From positions 1 through 43,004 of the IMG/VR virus record IMGVR_UViG_3300025311_000367: 43,004 bases of DNA; one strand, 5' to 3'. Shown in pieces: positions 7,405 to 16,077 of the stretch. Source of the DNA: a virus. The first letter of the stretch is position 1. Each line of letters starts with the position of its first letter. The translations under genes and the position numbers were made by a program. The notes below the pieces were generated by a model. It saw nothing but the letters and a program-made list of their open reading frames with translations, was not told the origin of the DNA and did not search any database.

Positions 7405-9414
7405 TTAGAGCGAGATGGACCAGTCGAGACGGCTGTCGTTCTGGTAGGTGTACTCGACGTATTCGTACCCGGCGCGCACGCGCAGGGTGAACACCCCGGT
7501 GCTGTAGTCGATGCTGCCGACATAGCCCACCCAGCCCCCTGCGCCGTCGTCGCGGGCGGTTTTCTCGACGGTGTAGGTCGAGTCATAGCTGGTCTGGTTT
7601 TTCACCGAGGGCACGGCGCGCTTGCGCACCACTGACCAACTGGCTTGCACCGAGCCGGGCTGCAAAGGCGCGCCAGTGATGGTGCCGTTAACGGTGCCCG
7701 CCCCATCTGGCGCGGGGGTCAGCACGGTGTCGCCTATAGCCCCTTGCTGATAGCTGTACTGAATGGCGCTGCCGGCATCCGGCGTGCTGGTCAGCTCCAT
7801 ATCCAGTTCGCCCGTGGCGTAGACGATGATGCCGCTGGCCTGGCCTGTGAGCGTGCCATTGCCTGCGTCAGTAATGGTTTTGCTGACGCCCCCAACCAGG
7901 TAGGTGGCCGTGAGGCTGCCGGGCTGGATGCCGTCGTGCGGCAAGCGGTGGCGGATGCGCGCCTTGGCCGGGATGCCCGCGCCGGTGCGCTGGGTAAATT
8001 CGGCATCGTTCTGCGACACGTAGCTGTAGATCACCGCACTGCCCACATCTGGCAGGGCATTGAGGGTGAACGACACGCTGCCGGTACCGAAGGCGATAGT
8101 GCCGCTGCCCTCGCCCACCAGCTCGCCGTCACCGGGGTCACGGATCTCCTGCCACTTGCCCAGCGCCATGTAGCTGATGCTGAGCGTGCCCGGCTTGGGT
8201 TTTGCCAGGGCCAGGGCCAGGGTGTAGGCAAAGCCGCGGTTGGCCAGGTCGATGACTATCTCGCCAGTGACGGTGGGGCCGGTAACGCCGGTGGCCGGGG
8301 TGTAGGTGACGCTGGCCGCGCCAGTGAAGGCCGTGGCGCGGTAGGCGTCGAGCTGGCCGGTTTGGTAGTCGACGGTGATTTTGCTGAAGCTGGCACTGCC
8401 GCTGACCGGGCGGAACTCGCCCTTGCCGTCGTCAACGTATACGCCGGAGCTGATGTTGAGGGTGATGCTGCCCGGCAGTGCGCCGGTACCGAGGAAGCTG
8501 CGCGACTGGCCAGCGGTGACCGAGGCAAAGGTCAGCGCAGGCGTGCGCGCCGCACCGGCGGCGATCATCTGCCGGCGGCTGTAACCGCCGAGCTGGTCGA
8601 TCAGCGGGGTTTCCTTGGTGTTGCTCGGCACCAGGGAGGCGTACACCGACGCCACCCGAACGCTCAAGTCGCCCTGAGCCACAGCGGCCGCCAGCGGGCT
8701 GATGCCGAAGTAGCGCGCCGCATCGGCCACCTGGGTGCCAAGCACGCTGGCTTTGCTCAAGCCTGCCCCGTTGGTGGCACTGGTGCCGCCCGGGGTTACC
8801 GAGCCGCCCGGGTAGGTTTGCAGCAGCGCGGCACTGATGCCGAGGTTAAGCCGGCGGCGCGGCAGGGTGAGGTAGCTGCCGCCGGCATATTCGTAGATGA
8901 AGTTCTCGACGATGGCCTCGACCTTGGTGATGCGCACGTACTGGTTGTTGCTGCCACTGACCAGCTGGTAGACCTCGCCAATCTCCGGCACGCGGTGTTC
9001 CTCGCGCTGCACGCAGGTGAGCGCGCGCTGGCCGCTGAGCTGGTTGCCGAGCAGCTCGAACTGCGCGGCAGTGCCGGGCACCACGTAGTTTTCGATGCTG
9101 TTGCGGGCGGCCAGACGTTCGTCGGTCTGGCTGCCGGTGTTGAACAGCACCACGCTCACGCGCGGGTCGCTCGGCCCTTGAGTGAGGATGGCATGGGCAC
9201 CGAGGTAGGCATCGGCGTTTTCCGCCACCACACCCGCGTACGCTTTGCGCAGGGCGATGCGGCCGAGGGTACGGTCAAGGCGGGAGATATCCGGGAACAG
9301 GTTGTTTTCCTGGCCATCTTCCACGGCCTGGCCGGTGGCGCGACCGCCGCCGTCGTCTTCGTCGGTGAGGCGCTGGGCTTTGAGCAGTTTTACGTCGAGG
9401 ACGTTGATCGTCAT
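7405..9414 (-). CDS. Large tail structural protein with four PGS-type repeats
   Basis: 669 aa, start ATG 9414 with GGAG 7 nt upstream. Residues 1-300 are a unique domain (FPDISRLDRTLGRIALRKAYAG, VVLFNTGSQTDERLAARNSIENY). Residues about 313-372, 406-465, 497-556 and 585-658 are related beta-rich units of the form PGS-hydrophobic strand-DxGxGxL-G-TG-strand-PDxGSA-YSY. Such repeats suggest an elongated baseplate or tail-tip component. A terminator hairpin lies 18 bp upstream of the start. Confidence 0.7.
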   Translation of the reverse strand: MTINVLDVKLLKAQRLTDEDDGGGRATGQAVEDGQENNLFPDISRLDRTLGRIALRKAYAGVVAENADAYLGAHAILTQGPSDPRVSVVLFNTGSQTDERLAARNSIENYVVPGTAAQFELLGNQLSGQRALTCVQREEHRVPEIGEVYQLVSGSNNQYVRITKVEAIVENFIYEYAGGSYLTLPRRRLNLGISAALLQTYPGGSVTPGGTSATNGAGLSKASVLGTQVADAARYFGISPLAAAVAQGDLSVRVASVYASLVPSNTKETPLIDQLGGYSRRQMIAAGAARTPALTFASVTAGQSRSFLGTGALPGSITLNISSGVYVDDGKGEFRPVSGSASFSKITVDYQTGQLDAYRATAFTGAASVTYTPATGVTGPTVTGEIVIDLANRGFAYTLALALAKPKPGTLSISYMALGKWQEIRDPGDGELVGEGSGTIAFGTGSVSFTLNALPDVGSAVIYSYVSQNDAEFTQRTGAGIPAKARIRHRLPHDGIQPGSLTATYLVGGVSKTITDAGNGTLTGQASGIIVYATGELDMELTSTPDAGSAIQYSYQQGAIGDTVLTPAPDGAGTVNGTITGAPLQPGSVQASWSVVRKRAVPSVKNQTSYDSTYTVEKTARDDGAGGWVGYVGSIDYSTGVFTLRVRAGYEYVEYTYQNDSRLDWSISL

Positions 9415-9435
9415 GCCAATCTCCGGGCATTAAAA

Positions 9436-9454
9436 AACCCGCACTTGGCGGGTT
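9436..9454 (-). terminator. Leftward intrinsic terminator
   Basis: AACCCGC (9436-9442), 5-nt loop, GCGGGTT (9448-9454); on the minus strand it is followed by a run of U (plus-strand A at 9432-9437). It separates the 142-aa tail protein (stop 9471) from the 669-aa protein (start 9414). Confidence 0.75.
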
Positions 9455-9470
9455 CGGGGATGGGTGCGGG

Positions 9471-9899
9471 TTATGGGTCGGGCGTTACGGGTGGCGCGAC
9501 GGTGAGCAGGCGCAGGGTTATTTCGTACAGCGCGTCCGCGCCCGGGTTTACTTGCCGCTCCACCGGCTTGGCCTCTAGTGCCGCGCCATTGATGCGGTTG
9601 AAGATGACCCAGAACTCGCGCCCATCGGGCAGCACCAACGGCATGACCCGGCCGGGTTGATCGCGCAGGATCTCCAGTTGCCGCACCAGGGCCAGCACAA
9701 ACCAGGCGGCACCGTTGCTGCTCAGGGTGATCGGGCGGCCGTGAATCTTGACGCCCTCCTGCACAATCAGGGTGCCGGCCAGCGAGCGCTCCTGCTCCTG
9801 GGCCACGGCGTCCCACTCGAATTCATCCGTCCATTCGAGCTGCTCGCCAGCCAGGTCAGGGTTTTCGTCCAGCTGGATGCTGTCCAGCATCATGGCCAT
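9471..9899 (-). CDS. Phage tail protein downstream of tape measure
   Basis: 142 aa; MAMMLDSIQLDENPDLAGEQLEWTDEFEW at the N-terminus and a beta-rich body (LAGTLIVQEGVKIHGRPITLSS, ALYEITLRLLTV). It begins one base after the tape-measure stop. The place and size match the small distal-tail proteins of Pseudomonas siphophages. No catalytic motif. Function as a tip/tail connector is inferred from position only. Confidence 0.65.
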   Translation of the reverse strand: MAMMLDSIQLDENPDLAGEQLEWTDEFEWDAVAQEQERSLAGTLIVQEGVKIHGRPITLSSNGAAWFVLALVRQLEILRDQPGRVMPLVLPDGREFWVIFNRINGAALEAKPVERQVNPGADALYEITLRLLTVAPPVTPDP

Positions 9900-12800
9900 T
9901 TACAGACTCCTCAGCCCGGCATCCTCAAGGATGCTGAGCAGGTTGGTTTCGTCGCTGTCGTTTTGCAGCGCCACGTTCACGGCCTGGCCACGCGCCGATA
10001 CCAGGCGGATGACTTTTGCCGGCTGCTGCGCTTGCGCGGGGGCAGGGCCGGCCTTGGCAGCCTCCTCTGTGCGCTTTTGCTGGGCTTCCTGCAGGCGCTT
10101 GTTGGCTGTGGCGGCCTCGATCTCATCCAGCGTTTGCAGCGCTTTGCGCAGGTTGCTGGCGGCAGCAGTGTCGCCAGCACTCTGCGCCTGAGCCTGCTGG
10201 CTCCGCAGCTCATCGCGGCGGCTGGCGAAGCGTGCACGCTCGATCTCCTCTTGGGTGCCCTGCAGTTGCAGCAGCTCCATTTGCAGGCTCTGCAGGGTGC
10301 CGCGCGTAGAGTCGCCGAGCTGCTCCATGCGCTGCTTGGCGGACTCCAGCGCGCTTTCCAGGCTGCTCAGGTCGGACTTATCGAGCAGGTTCAGGCTGTT
10401 GGTCGCGCCACCGGCACGGCGCACGAAGCTTTCGAGGGTGATGCTGCCGTCCTCGTAGCCTGCCATCAGCTGCTGCAGGCTGGCCTTTTGCGCCAGGTAC
10501 TGCACCTGCACCCGCTGGCTCTGCACCTGGGTCTCTGTCATCCAGCGGCCGAAGCCACTCATGCCCACCGTGTTGGCCTGGGCCTGCAGCTTGCCCAGTT
10601 CCTCACGGGCACGCTCAAGCGACTTGGTGGTTGCATCCAAGTCGCTGGTATCCATCGACAGATCGACGGTGGCCACGCCGCGCAGTTTGTCGTATGCCGC
10701 CAGGGCTGCCGCACTGAGAGCCGCGAGCGGCTCACGGGCACGGGAGATTACGCCGCCGAAGAAGTCGGAGAAGGCGGACATGTCGCGCTTGGTGTCTTCG
10801 CCATCCTTGCGGTTTCGCTCCAGCGCCTCGCCGGATGCGCGGCGCTCTTCCTCCATGCGCTTGCCGGATTCGCGGCGCAGATCCTCGGAGGTCTTGATCG
10901 CCTTGCGGTCGGAATCGTTCTTTTCGTCCTGGGCTTTCTTGCCCTGCTCCACCGCGGACTTAAGTTCCTTCTGGCGGTCGCTGGTTTTCTTCAGCTCCTC
11001 GTTGTACTGCTTGGCGGTGATCTCTCCGTCACCATAGAGTTTGCGCAAGGCTGTGCGGATGGCGTTGATATCGACATCGGTCTTGGCGTTGCTAATAGCA
11101 GCTTGCACCTGGGCAAGGTCACCGAGCTTTTCGTCCAGGTCGGAGACCAGGTCGGCGGCACCGCCAGCGGCCGAGCCGAGCGCCTTGAGCTTGTCGCCCA
11201 ACAAAGCAGTGGCCTGCTGATATTGCTCAAGGCTGAGCTTGCCGTCCTGGTAGGCCGTGAGCAGCGCCGCACGCAGGCCCTCGACCTGCTGCAACGCCTT
11301 GGCATTGCCGATCAGGTTGACCGCGTTGGCCATGTCAGTGATGGCTGTTTTGCCACTGGCAGCGGCGTCGACTATGCGCTGCTGATCAGCGATCAACTGA
11401 TCTGCGTGCGCCTGGTTGAGCATGCGCTGCTGCTCAAGCGCGGTCTTAACCGCCGCGGTTTTCTCGGCCTCGGCAGCGGTTTGCTTCTTGGTGCTACCGT
11501 CCTTCTTCTCGTCGAGGAAGTCCCACGCGCGGCCAATCTGATCCAGATCGGTCTTGGCCTGGGCGGCATAGCCAGTGCTTAGGTCACCGAGGAAGTTGTA
11601 CAGTCCCTCGGCCTTGGCCTTGATCTCGCTACCGCCGAAAAATCCAGCTATCTGCCCACCCGCAAGCAGCACCGACCCGAGCGTCAGCTGCACCGCTTTG
11701 GACAGTGCAGCCGCAGAACTGGTAACTAGGATGGAGAAGGTATTCCAAACCGTGGTCAGTGTGCCGGTTACGTACTGCCCGGCGGTCAGCGCCTGGTCAA
11801 TCGCCGGGCCGACCTTCCTGGCCATATCACTGGCTTTCTCAGCCAGCCCGTTTAGATCAATTTCGCCCAGCTTTTCGATGTACTTCTCGATGGACTCGGC
11901 ACCATTGACGAAGGTGTCCGACAACGACTGAGCCAGCTTGTCGAGCCGGCCGTCCTTGTCCATCTCGTCGATCTTGTCCGCTACTTCGCCCAGTTTCTGC
12001 TTGACGTAGTCCATCGCACCGGACTTGGAGATCCGGTCGAGGAAATCAGACCACACATCGCGCAGGTTGCTAACCCTGCCCGTCAGGGTGCTCATGTTCT
12101 CGGCAGCAGCACCCGTGGCGCTTTTGCCCATCTCATCGATGAGCGCCTTGATTACGTCGCGGCCCAGCCGGCCCTCAGTGGCCAGCTTGCTCAGCTGCGC
12201 AGCGTTCTTGCCGGTGATCTTTTCCAGCAGGCCCCATACCGGCACCCCGCGTTCTACCAGCTGCAGGATCTCCTCGGTCTGCAGCTTCTGCTTGGCATAG
12301 GCCTGGCCGAGCGCGGACGAAATACCCGTCAGCCGCTCCATGCCGCCGCCGAGCTGTTCGTTTTTATCAACTACGGCCTGCAGCGCACCGCCCATAGGGT
12401 CCAGCCCGTAGGACTTGAGCAGGGCAAAGGCGTTGGTAACGTCCGTGACTTCCAGCGGGGTGTTCTTGGCAAAGTCCCGAATCCAGGCGGTGGCCTGCTC
12501 ACCGCCGGCAATGCTGCCCATCAGCGAAGCCATGCGCTTGTCGAGCAGCTCGAACTGGTCGCCGGTTCCTAGCATTGAGTAGATGCCGTCGCGCACCAGG
12601 TTTAGCCCGCGCTGCACCAAGCCGAAAGCGGCGTTCAGGGAGATATAGGCAGCGGCGAAGGCCAACACTTGGCGCGCACCACGCGACATAGCCTCCCGGC
12701 CAGCAGCAATACGGGAGTTGTGTTCAGCCACCGAACGACTCGCGGCGGCCTGCTCGCGCTGCAATGCCTTGAGCTGCTGGCTGTTTTCAGCCAGCGCACC

Positions 12801-13250
12801 CTTGGCCTTATCAACCTCAGCAGCTAGGCGCTTTTCTTCGTCGGCCAGGTTGCTGGTGTCGATGCCGGCTGCCTTGGCGGCCTTCTCCTGGTCGGCCAAG
12901 CTGACATTCAGCGCATCCAGTTGTCGCTGCATGCGCCGCGCTTCGCGCTCAGCATCCTTCAAGGACTGCTGCAGGCCCGCGGCCTCAGGTGCTTTGTTAA
13001 GGGCGTCGCGCAGCTCTTTAACCTGCAGGTCCGCCTGCACCAGCGAACGCTCTGCCTGCTCTGCGGCGCGCTGGGTGCTTTCCAGCCCCTTGGCTAACCC
13101 GCGAGCATCCTTGGCAGCATCGAGCGCCTTGCCCAGCGACTCGGCTTCGGCACTGACAACGGCCAACGCCTCGGCGCTCTTCTTGGCCGCAGGCGACAGC
13201 TCATCCTTGCCGCGGAGCACGAACTGGATCAGGCGCTCTTTGATGCTCAT
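9900..13250 (-). CDS. Tail tape measure protein
   Basis: 1116 aa, the longest gene. Residues about 30-190 are coiled coil (Ala/Glu/Lys/Gln-rich), then the conserved tape-measure domain (LGTGDQFELLDKRMASLMGS, FAKNTPLEVTDVTNAFALLKSYGLDP, LVERGVPVWGLLEKITGKN, LTGRVSNLRDVWSDFL), a hydrophobic stretch near residues 490-530 and more coiled coil to the end. Length sets tail length in this family; by the usual 0.15 nm per residue rule the tail would be roughly 165 nm, an estimate only. No separate tail assembly chaperone lies upstream. Confidence 0.92.
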   Translation of the reverse strand: MSIKERLIQFVLRGKDELSPAAKKSAEALAVVSAEAESLGKALDAAKDARGLAKGLESTQRAAEQAERSLVQADLQVKELRDALNKAPEAAGLQQSLKDAEREARRMQRQLDALNVSLADQEKAAKAAGIDTSNLADEEKRLAAEVDKAKGALAENSQQLKALQREQAAASRSVAEHNSRIAAGREAMSRGARQVLAFAAAYISLNAAFGLVQRGLNLVRDGIYSMLGTGDQFELLDKRMASLMGSIAGGEQATAWIRDFAKNTPLEVTDVTNAFALLKSYGLDPMGGALQAVVDKNEQLGGGMERLTGISSALGQAYAKQKLQTEEILQLVERGVPVWGLLEKITGKNAAQLSKLATEGRLGRDVIKALIDEMGKSATGAAAENMSTLTGRVSNLRDVWSDFLDRISKSGAMDYVKQKLGEVADKIDEMDKDGRLDKLAQSLSDTFVNGAESIEKYIEKLGEIDLNGLAEKASDMARKVGPAIDQALTAGQYVTGTLTTVWNTFSILVTSSAAALSKAVQLTLGSVLLAGGQIAGFFGGSEIKAKAEGLYNFLGDLSTGYAAQAKTDLDQIGRAWDFLDEKKDGSTKKQTAAEAEKTAAVKTALEQQRMLNQAHADQLIADQQRIVDAAASGKTAITDMANAVNLIGNAKALQQVEGLRAALLTAYQDGKLSLEQYQQATALLGDKLKALGSAAGGAADLVSDLDEKLGDLAQVQAAISNAKTDVDINAIRTALRKLYGDGEITAKQYNEELKKTSDRQKELKSAVEQGKKAQDEKNDSDRKAIKTSEDLRRESGKRMEEERRASGEALERNRKDGEDTKRDMSAFSDFFGGVISRAREPLAALSAAALAAYDKLRGVATVDLSMDTSDLDATTKSLERAREELGKLQAQANTVGMSGFGRWMTETQVQSQRVQVQYLAQKASLQQLMAGYEDGSITLESFVRRAGGATNSLNLLDKSDLSSLESALESAKQRMEQLGDSTRGTLQSLQMELLQLQGTQEEIERARFASRRDELRSQQAQAQSAGDTAAASNLRKALQTLDEIEAATANKRLQEAQQKRTEEAAKAGPAPAQAQQPAKVIRLVSARGQAVNVALQNDSDETNLLSILEDAGLRSL

Positions 13251-13273
13251 GCACTTTTCTCCGGGTATAAAAA

Positions 13274-13291
13274 AACCCGCCGGAGCGGGTT
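13274..13291. terminator. Intrinsic terminator between moron and tape measure
   Basis: AACCCGC (13274-13280), loop of 4, GCGGGTT (13285-13291). An A run precedes it and CTTTT follows on the plus strand, so it can act in both directions; it ends leftward transcripts from the 174-aa gene. Confidence 0.75.
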
Positions 13292-13310
13292 CTTTTAAAA
13301 TTAACTGGGG

Positions 13311-13835
13311 TTACGGCGTACGCAAATAAGTTTGCATCAGCTCTTTAGCCTGATTCATTTCTCCAGCCGAGCGGATAATTGATCGCAACTCAGATTGGGC
13401 CATACCTACCTCTTCTGTAGTGAAGCTCGCCGCGCGTTCCATGGCCTGACTGTATACAGACCCTTCAATCATGTACGCCAATAAATCCATGCACTTATAC
13501 GTAGTCTTTTCAACTTTTAGCGCCCAGTCACAATCTCTAGCCTTGATAACACCAATATCAACAACCGCTTTAATTCGCCGTAGCTGTTGTTGGTAATCGC
13601 CTGTCAAATCGAGCGGTTCCACATACTTATCAGCACTTGGACCAACCCGCTCATTCGCCGAATTATTCATTCCATTTACAGGCTTTATTTTCACTACTTC
13701 ACCCGCCTGACCAGCTGGGCAAGCGCCTTGTGTAAACAACACCTTGCCGTCTGGAGAAATGCACTTATTAACCCCAGCAGCGGATGCGAGGTGCGACATC
13801 AATACCAACACCAGCACAGAAAAAAAGTAGTGCAT
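13311..13835 (-). CDS. Secreted DUF4124-like protein, moron between tail tube and tape measure
   Basis: 174 aa with a clear Sec signal peptide (MHYFFSVLVLVLMSHLASAAG, cleavage near residue 20). The mature N-terminus KCISPDGKVLFTQGACPAGQAG resembles the DUF4124 start. Start supported by GGGAGGG 7 nt upstream. It is AT-rich compared with its neighbours, is bounded by hairpins at 13901-13920 and 13274-13291, and occupies the place where tail assembly chaperones normally sit. A periplasmic cargo protein expressed in the lysogen is likely; its function is unknown. Confidence 0.75.
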   Translation of the reverse strand: MHYFFSVLVLVLMSHLASAAGVNKCISPDGKVLFTQGACPAGQAGEVVKIKPVNGMNNSANERVGPSADKYVEPLDLTGDYQQQLRRIKAVVDIGVIKARDCDWALKVEKTTYKCMDLLAYMIEGSVYSQAMERAASFTTEEVGMAQSELRSIIRSAGEMNQAKELMQTYLRTP

Positions 13836-13900
13836 GCAGAATCCCTCCCAATTGATTTAGAGAGGACTTTAGCCCAGGCCCGTATTAATTATCCAGCCGT

Positions 13901-13920
13901 GTGGGCCATCCCTGGCCCAC
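13901..13920 (-). terminator. Hairpin after the tail tube gene
   Basis: Perfect inverted repeat GTGGGCCA / TGGCCCAC (13901-13908 and 13913-13920) with a 4-nt loop, just beyond the tail tube stop at 13925. There is no strong U run, so it may be a weak terminator or an mRNA end stabiliser. Confidence 0.5.
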
Positions 13921-13924
13921 AGCA

Positions 13925-14677
13925 TCAAGCCGCTTTGTTGACGATCTGCATCTCGCAGAACTTGGAGATATCGTTGCTGATCACCAGCGGGTCGGCCAGC
14001 AGTTCGGCGTTGGCCTCCAGCTTGATGTATTCCTGGCCAAACACGTTGAGCTGGCTGATCAGGCCCAGCTTCGCGCGGCGCGGGCGCAGGCTGAACGGCT
14101 CGCCGGACTGGGCATCGTTGAGACCGGCGATGTAGAACTCCAGCTCCACCTGGCTGCCGTTGAGCAGCTGCAGGGCGTCGGCGGCCAGCTTAGTGTAGGT
14201 GGCTTTGATGCCTGCCACGGTGATCGCGCTGCTGCCAGTGACGATGATGCCGTGCGGGCTCAGCAGGTAGTCGGTGCCTGCGACCAGGGCCACATCCGCT
14301 GCCGTGGTAATCACCGGGGGAACAGTCAGGTCTGGCAGGTTCTTGAACGGGATCAGCTCCCCTTCAACACCGGCACAGGCCAGCACTTCGGCGCTAACCA
14401 CGCCAGCAGCCACCGCAGTGACAGTAGCGCGCGTTACGCGGGCGACGTTGGTAGCAGTGAGGTCGTACATGCCGATGGCGGCCGTCACGTCGGTGACCAC
14501 CTCGCGCACGTTGCGGTTACCGCCGCCGCCACGGTAGTTGGGCAGCTTGGTTTGGTTGGTGGTGAACGACAGGTTGAAGGTGTCGCAGTTGCCGATATCC
14601 AGCAGCGGGTCGGCGGATTGGTAGGCGCGGGCGTAGATGATGCCCTCGCCGGCGAAGGAACGGTCAATCTGGGCCAT
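13925..14677 (-). CDS. Major tail tube protein
   Basis: 250 aa; start ATG 14677 preceded by GAGGAG. Begins AQIDRSFAGEGIIYARAY and contains NCDTFNLSFTTNQTKLPNYRGGGGNRN near residue 30, then an Ig-like beta-rich insert and a C-terminal tube-type motif (PFSLRPRRAKLGLISQLNVFGQEYIKLEANAELL). Its position between neck proteins and tape measure and its size fit siphophage tail tube proteins, which polymerise as hexameric rings. Confidence 0.8.
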   Translation of the reverse strand: MAQIDRSFAGEGIIYARAYQSADPLLDIGNCDTFNLSFTTNQTKLPNYRGGGGNRNVREVVTDVTAAIGMYDLTATNVARVTRATVTAVAAGVVSAEVLACAGVEGELIPFKNLPDLTVPPVITTAADVALVAGTDYLLSPHGIIVTGSSAITVAGIKATYTKLAADALQLLNGSQVELEFYIAGLNDAQSGEPFSLRPRRAKLGLISQLNVFGQEYIKLEANAELLADPLVISNDISKFCEMQIVNKAA

Positions 14678-14767
14678 GTGGCTCTCCTCGGATTCGATGA
14701 TGTCCGGGGAGGCATGGCGAGCAGAGTGGCCTGACGGCGGGTCTGTTCAGCGTGCCCGGTGGGCGAT

Positions 14768-14872
14768 TTATTCGGGCTTGGCTTGCTCTTTGAGCCAGCT
14801 TTCCCAGGCGGTGACTGCCCCTTTTGCCAGGCGAATCAGCGCCTCATGCAGCTTGCGGGTGGCAGGGCTCAT
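14768..14872 (-). CDS. Small conserved-looking phage protein (34 aa)
   Basis: 34 aa: MSPATRKLHEALIRLAKG then AVTAWESWLKEQAKPE, predicted as one amphipathic helix. The start overlaps the stop of the 58-aa gene by ATGA (14869-14872), the coupling used all through this phage, which argues that it is translated. Similar very short proteins occur at this place in Pseudomonas siphophages, to my recollection. Function unknown. Confidence 0.6.
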   Translation of the reverse strand: MSPATRKLHEALIRLAKGAVTAWESWLKEQAKPE

Positions 14873-15045
14873 TGCTTGGCAGCCTCGGCCTTCGTGGCAG
14901 CCTCGGCCTTGGCCGGGGCGCTGAAGCCATGGGCCTCGGCGTGCGCGGCAACGGCCGGGGGCACGTCCTGCTCGCCCTTGGCGTAATGCTTTACGGTTGG
15001 GCCAATCGCGTAGTTGAACGGCTCGGTAACGGTGATCTTTGGCAT
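14869..15045 (-). CDS. Small phage structural-region protein (58 aa)
   Basis: 58 aa from ATG 15045: PKITVTEPFNYAIGPTVKHY followed by an Ala/Lys/Glu-rich C-terminus (APAKAEAATKAEAAKQ). A start further upstream would read through the tail-terminator gene, so the ATG inside the 10-bp gap after it is preferred. The sequence resembles the front part of the 80-aa protein at 15834 (short beta motif, then low-complexity tail). Function unknown, probably linked to head-tail assembly. Confidence 0.65.
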   Translation of the reverse strand: MPKITVTEPFNYAIGPTVKHYAKGEQDVPPAVAAHAEAHGFSAPAKAEAATKAEAAKQ

Positions 15046-15055
15046 TGCATGTTCC

Positions 15056-15493
15056 TCACTTGAAGGACTGAACGTAGGTGACCTGCATCGGCATGACATG
15101 AACGGCCCAGCGCCGGCCCTCGCCAGGTGGCATGGGGGTTTCCGTCTGGAAGCTGGCCAGCTGAACACCCTGCGCAACCAGGCCAGCCTTGGTGCCTGGC
15201 AGCGCCGCCTTGACGCCCAGCCGCGCAGCACGCAGCGGTGGGGCAAAGTCCCGGCGCTTGGTGATGACGGCGAGGGTCAGGGTCATGCGCTCGCGCACAC
15301 CACCCGTTCCGGCGCGCTCGATCTCCTCGGTCGCACCGGGCTGGATGACGATGAAGTCATCCGGCAGGTTCTCGTCGGCGGAGTCGAGCACGCGCAGCAC
15401 GCTGTCCTCGAACACCAGGCCGCCGAAGGAATCCACGGCAGCCAGGCGCGTGAGCAGCTCCGCAACGATGGCGGATTGCATGTCGATAGGCAT
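15056..15493 (-). CDS. Tail terminator / minor tail protein U-like
   Basis: 145 aa: MPIDMQSAIVAELLTRLAAV, then beta-rich FVIQPGATEEIERAG-type segments and a C-terminal VHVMPMQVTYVQSFK. Size, beta-rich fold and position between the FII-like neck protein and the tail tube fit the tail terminator group (lambda gpU, gp37/DUF3168-like), which caps the tail at its head-proximal end. Family assignment by resemblance, not by a diagnostic motif. Confidence 0.65.
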   Translation of the reverse strand: MPIDMQSAIVAELLTRLAAVDSFGGLVFEDSVLRVLDSADENLPDDFIVIQPGATEEIERAGTGGVRERMTLTLAVITKRRDFAPPLRAARLGVKAALPGTKAGLVAQGVQLASFQTETPMPPGEGRRWAVHVMPMQVTYVQSFK

Positions 15494-15495
15494 GG

Positions 15496-15831
15496 TCAGG
15501 GCACCACGTAGAAGGTGATCAGGTGGCCGTCATCATCGGCAATGCCGTCGATGTGCCAGGTTTTGCCATCTGCGCCCCAATCCTCGGGGGCGAGGCGGAA
15601 TGCAGCCGCGCGATCCAACGGCTGCAGCAAGTGGCGGCGCACGGTGATAGTCACCGCGCGGTCCACCATGCCGCTGACAACGTCCATGCGCTCGACGTCC
15701 TTGTCGAGAATCACCTCAAGGCCCTCGGCCAATACAGCACCGCTGGCGCTGAGGTAATCGGCGCTGCCGTCGTTGAGGCTGGCCATGATCGCGGCGTCCA
15801 TGTCGTCGATCAGATCGGCGAAGCCGGCCAT
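15496..15831 (-). CDS. Head-tail joining (neck) protein, FII/Gifsy-2-like
   Basis: 111 aa starting MAGFADLIDDMDAAIMASL and containing ITVRRHLLQPLDRAAAFRLAPED and WHIDGIADDDGHLITFYVV. This arrangement is that of the small proteins once misnamed ATP-binding sugar transporter-like (Gifsy-2 family), structurally related to lambda FII, which joins the tail to the filled head. Lies between the 80-aa protein and the tail terminator as in lambda-type gene order. Confidence 0.75.
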   Translation of the reverse strand: MAGFADLIDDMDAAIMASLNDGSADYLSASGAVLAEGLEVILDKDVERMDVVSGMVDRAVTITVRRHLLQPLDRAAAFRLAPEDWGADGKTWHIDGIADDDGHLITFYVVP

Positions 15832-15833
15832 GG

Positions 15834-16076
15834 TTACTCTTCCTGCTGGTTCAGCAGATCACCAGCACCGCCCGTTGCGGGTGCTGGTGGCGGCGGGGCT
15901 GCACGCATCAAGGCCTGTGCCACCGGGCTGCGAATGGGTGCAATGGTGCCTGCCTTGACCAGCTGCGCACCAATCTCGGCGTTGGGCGGCGTGTACTCCT
16001 CGCCCTTCACGTACACCTTCTTGCCTTCCTGGATGCAACCGTCGATCACGAGATGAGCTTCAGGTTTCTTGGCCAT
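15834..16076 (-). CDS. Small head-module protein with Pro-rich tail
   Basis: 80 aa from ATG 16076: MAKKPEAHLVIDGCIQEGKK, VYVKGEEYTPP, then a Pro/Ala-rich C-terminus (RAAPPPPAPATGG). An upstream in-frame start would overlap the capsid gene stop and adds a basic, unrelated stretch, so the MAKK start is preferred. Found between major capsid and neck protein, where lambda has FI, a DNA-packaging accessory factor; resemblance to FI is positional only. Confidence 0.65.
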   Translation of the reverse strand: MAKKPEAHLVIDGCIQEGKKVYVKGEEYTPPNAEIGAQLVKAGTIAPIRSPVAQALMRAAPPPPAPATGGAGDLLNQQEE

Positions 16077-16077
16077 A

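Noticed and set aside
6265-11582. Long plus-strand open frames opposite the tail genes (three of 450-670 codons)
   Set aside because: They lie antisense to well-supported structural genes, have no matching ribosome sites and show His/Gly/Ala/Arg-rich composition typical of antisense frames in GC-rich DNA.
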